This document shows, one piece after another, positions 13,413-13,507 of a stretch of 13,507 bases of DNA. The notes beneath the pieces were generated by a model that ran no database searches, was not told where the DNA came from, and was given only the letters and a program-made list of their open reading frames with translations. The DNA lies in assembly GCA_946480495.1 (NCBI GenBank), contig CAMLKO010000012.1, positions 1 to 13,507 on the forward strand, written 5' to 3'. Source of the DNA: an uncultured Caulobacteraceae bacterium. GTDB taxonomy: Bacteria; Pseudomonadota; Alphaproteobacteria; Caulobacterales; Caulobacteraceae. Position 1 is the stretch's first letter. Each line of letters opens with the position of its first letter. A program made the position numbers and the translations under genes.

Positions 13413-13507
13413 CAAAGAAAAAATCCCTGAATGTGTGGGGTGCCGGTGTCCGGAGGAGGGGCCCCGTGGAGTTTTGCCCCCCCCCCGGGGGGTCAGCGGC
13501 GAACGGC
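13413..13507 (-). other. Leader upstream of the small terminase with C/G palindrome
   Basis: The stretch holds a run of ten C then six G at 13477-13492 (CCCCCCGGGGGG palindrome) and GGGGCCCC at 13458-13465. In cos-type phages the packaging site usually lies just upstream of the small terminase gene, so this is a candidate cos/packaging region. No coding region long enough to support is seen; a short frame ending TGA at 13493 enters from outside the window. Confidence 0.3.

Noticed and set aside
13413..13415. TTG start for the small terminase
   Set aside because: The ATG three bases downstream is a stronger codon with an acceptable AGGGA at about 11 bases.
1..13507. tRNA, rRNA, CRISPR array, insertion sequence, integrase or att site
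   Set aside because: No cloverleaf-like segment, spaced direct repeats, transposase or integrase motif, or terminal repeat was seen by eye. The window is filled by one set of structural and enzyme genes.

Overview
The window is the late structural module of a tailed, HK97-type siphophage or prophage. Every supported gene lies on the minus strand, so it reads from high to low coordinates. The DNA is GC-rich with strongly GC-biased third codon positions. That bias, together with the GTA-gp10-like tail chaperone and the phiE125-gp8-like connector, suggests an alphaproteobacterial host, perhaps Caulobacterales or a relative. The host is an inference, because no host gene is present.

Layout in transcription order. 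(1) Packaging and head: a 92-nt leader with a C/G homopolymer palindrome, small terminase, large terminase, portal, a 172-nt gap with two hairpins, an S49-family head protease, and an HK97-like major capsid protein. (2) A 98-nt gap with two strong hairpins, then a small uncharacterised protein. (3) A connector block in which a phiE125-gp8-type head-tail connector is interleaved with three enzyme-like genes: an MptE/DUF115-like Rossmann protein, a GT9-like glycosyltransferase and a class I SAM methyltransferase. (4) A small unknown protein, a head-tail joining protein, a DUF3168 tail terminator, the tail tube protein, two tail assembly chaperones, an HK97-gp10-like protein and a tape measure protein. 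(5) At the left edge, 44 codons of a different kind of protein, an AAA/RecA-like P-loop ATPase, begin at the tape measure stop codon and run off the window.

The genes form a nearly continuous translationally coupled operon. Most junctions are ATGA, GTGA, TTGA, CTGA or TGATG overlaps. Real gaps occur only before the protease, the capsid gene, the small post-capsid gene and the tail tube gene. All of these except the 30-nt gap before the capsid gene contain hairpins. The protease, capsid and tube genes share a CTGAAA(A)GG initiation leader.

Most worth checking are: the abrupt P-loop ATPase after a tape measure that seems to lack its C-terminal part; the interleaved glycosyltransferase/methyltransferase/MptE-like set, a candidate virion- or surface-glycan cassette; good coding sequence of the MptE-like gene upstream of its first usable start, entered through a possible -1 slippery heptamer; a probable CTG start for the glycosyltransferase; and a capsid protein that retains all three residues of the HK97 covalent chainmail reaction.
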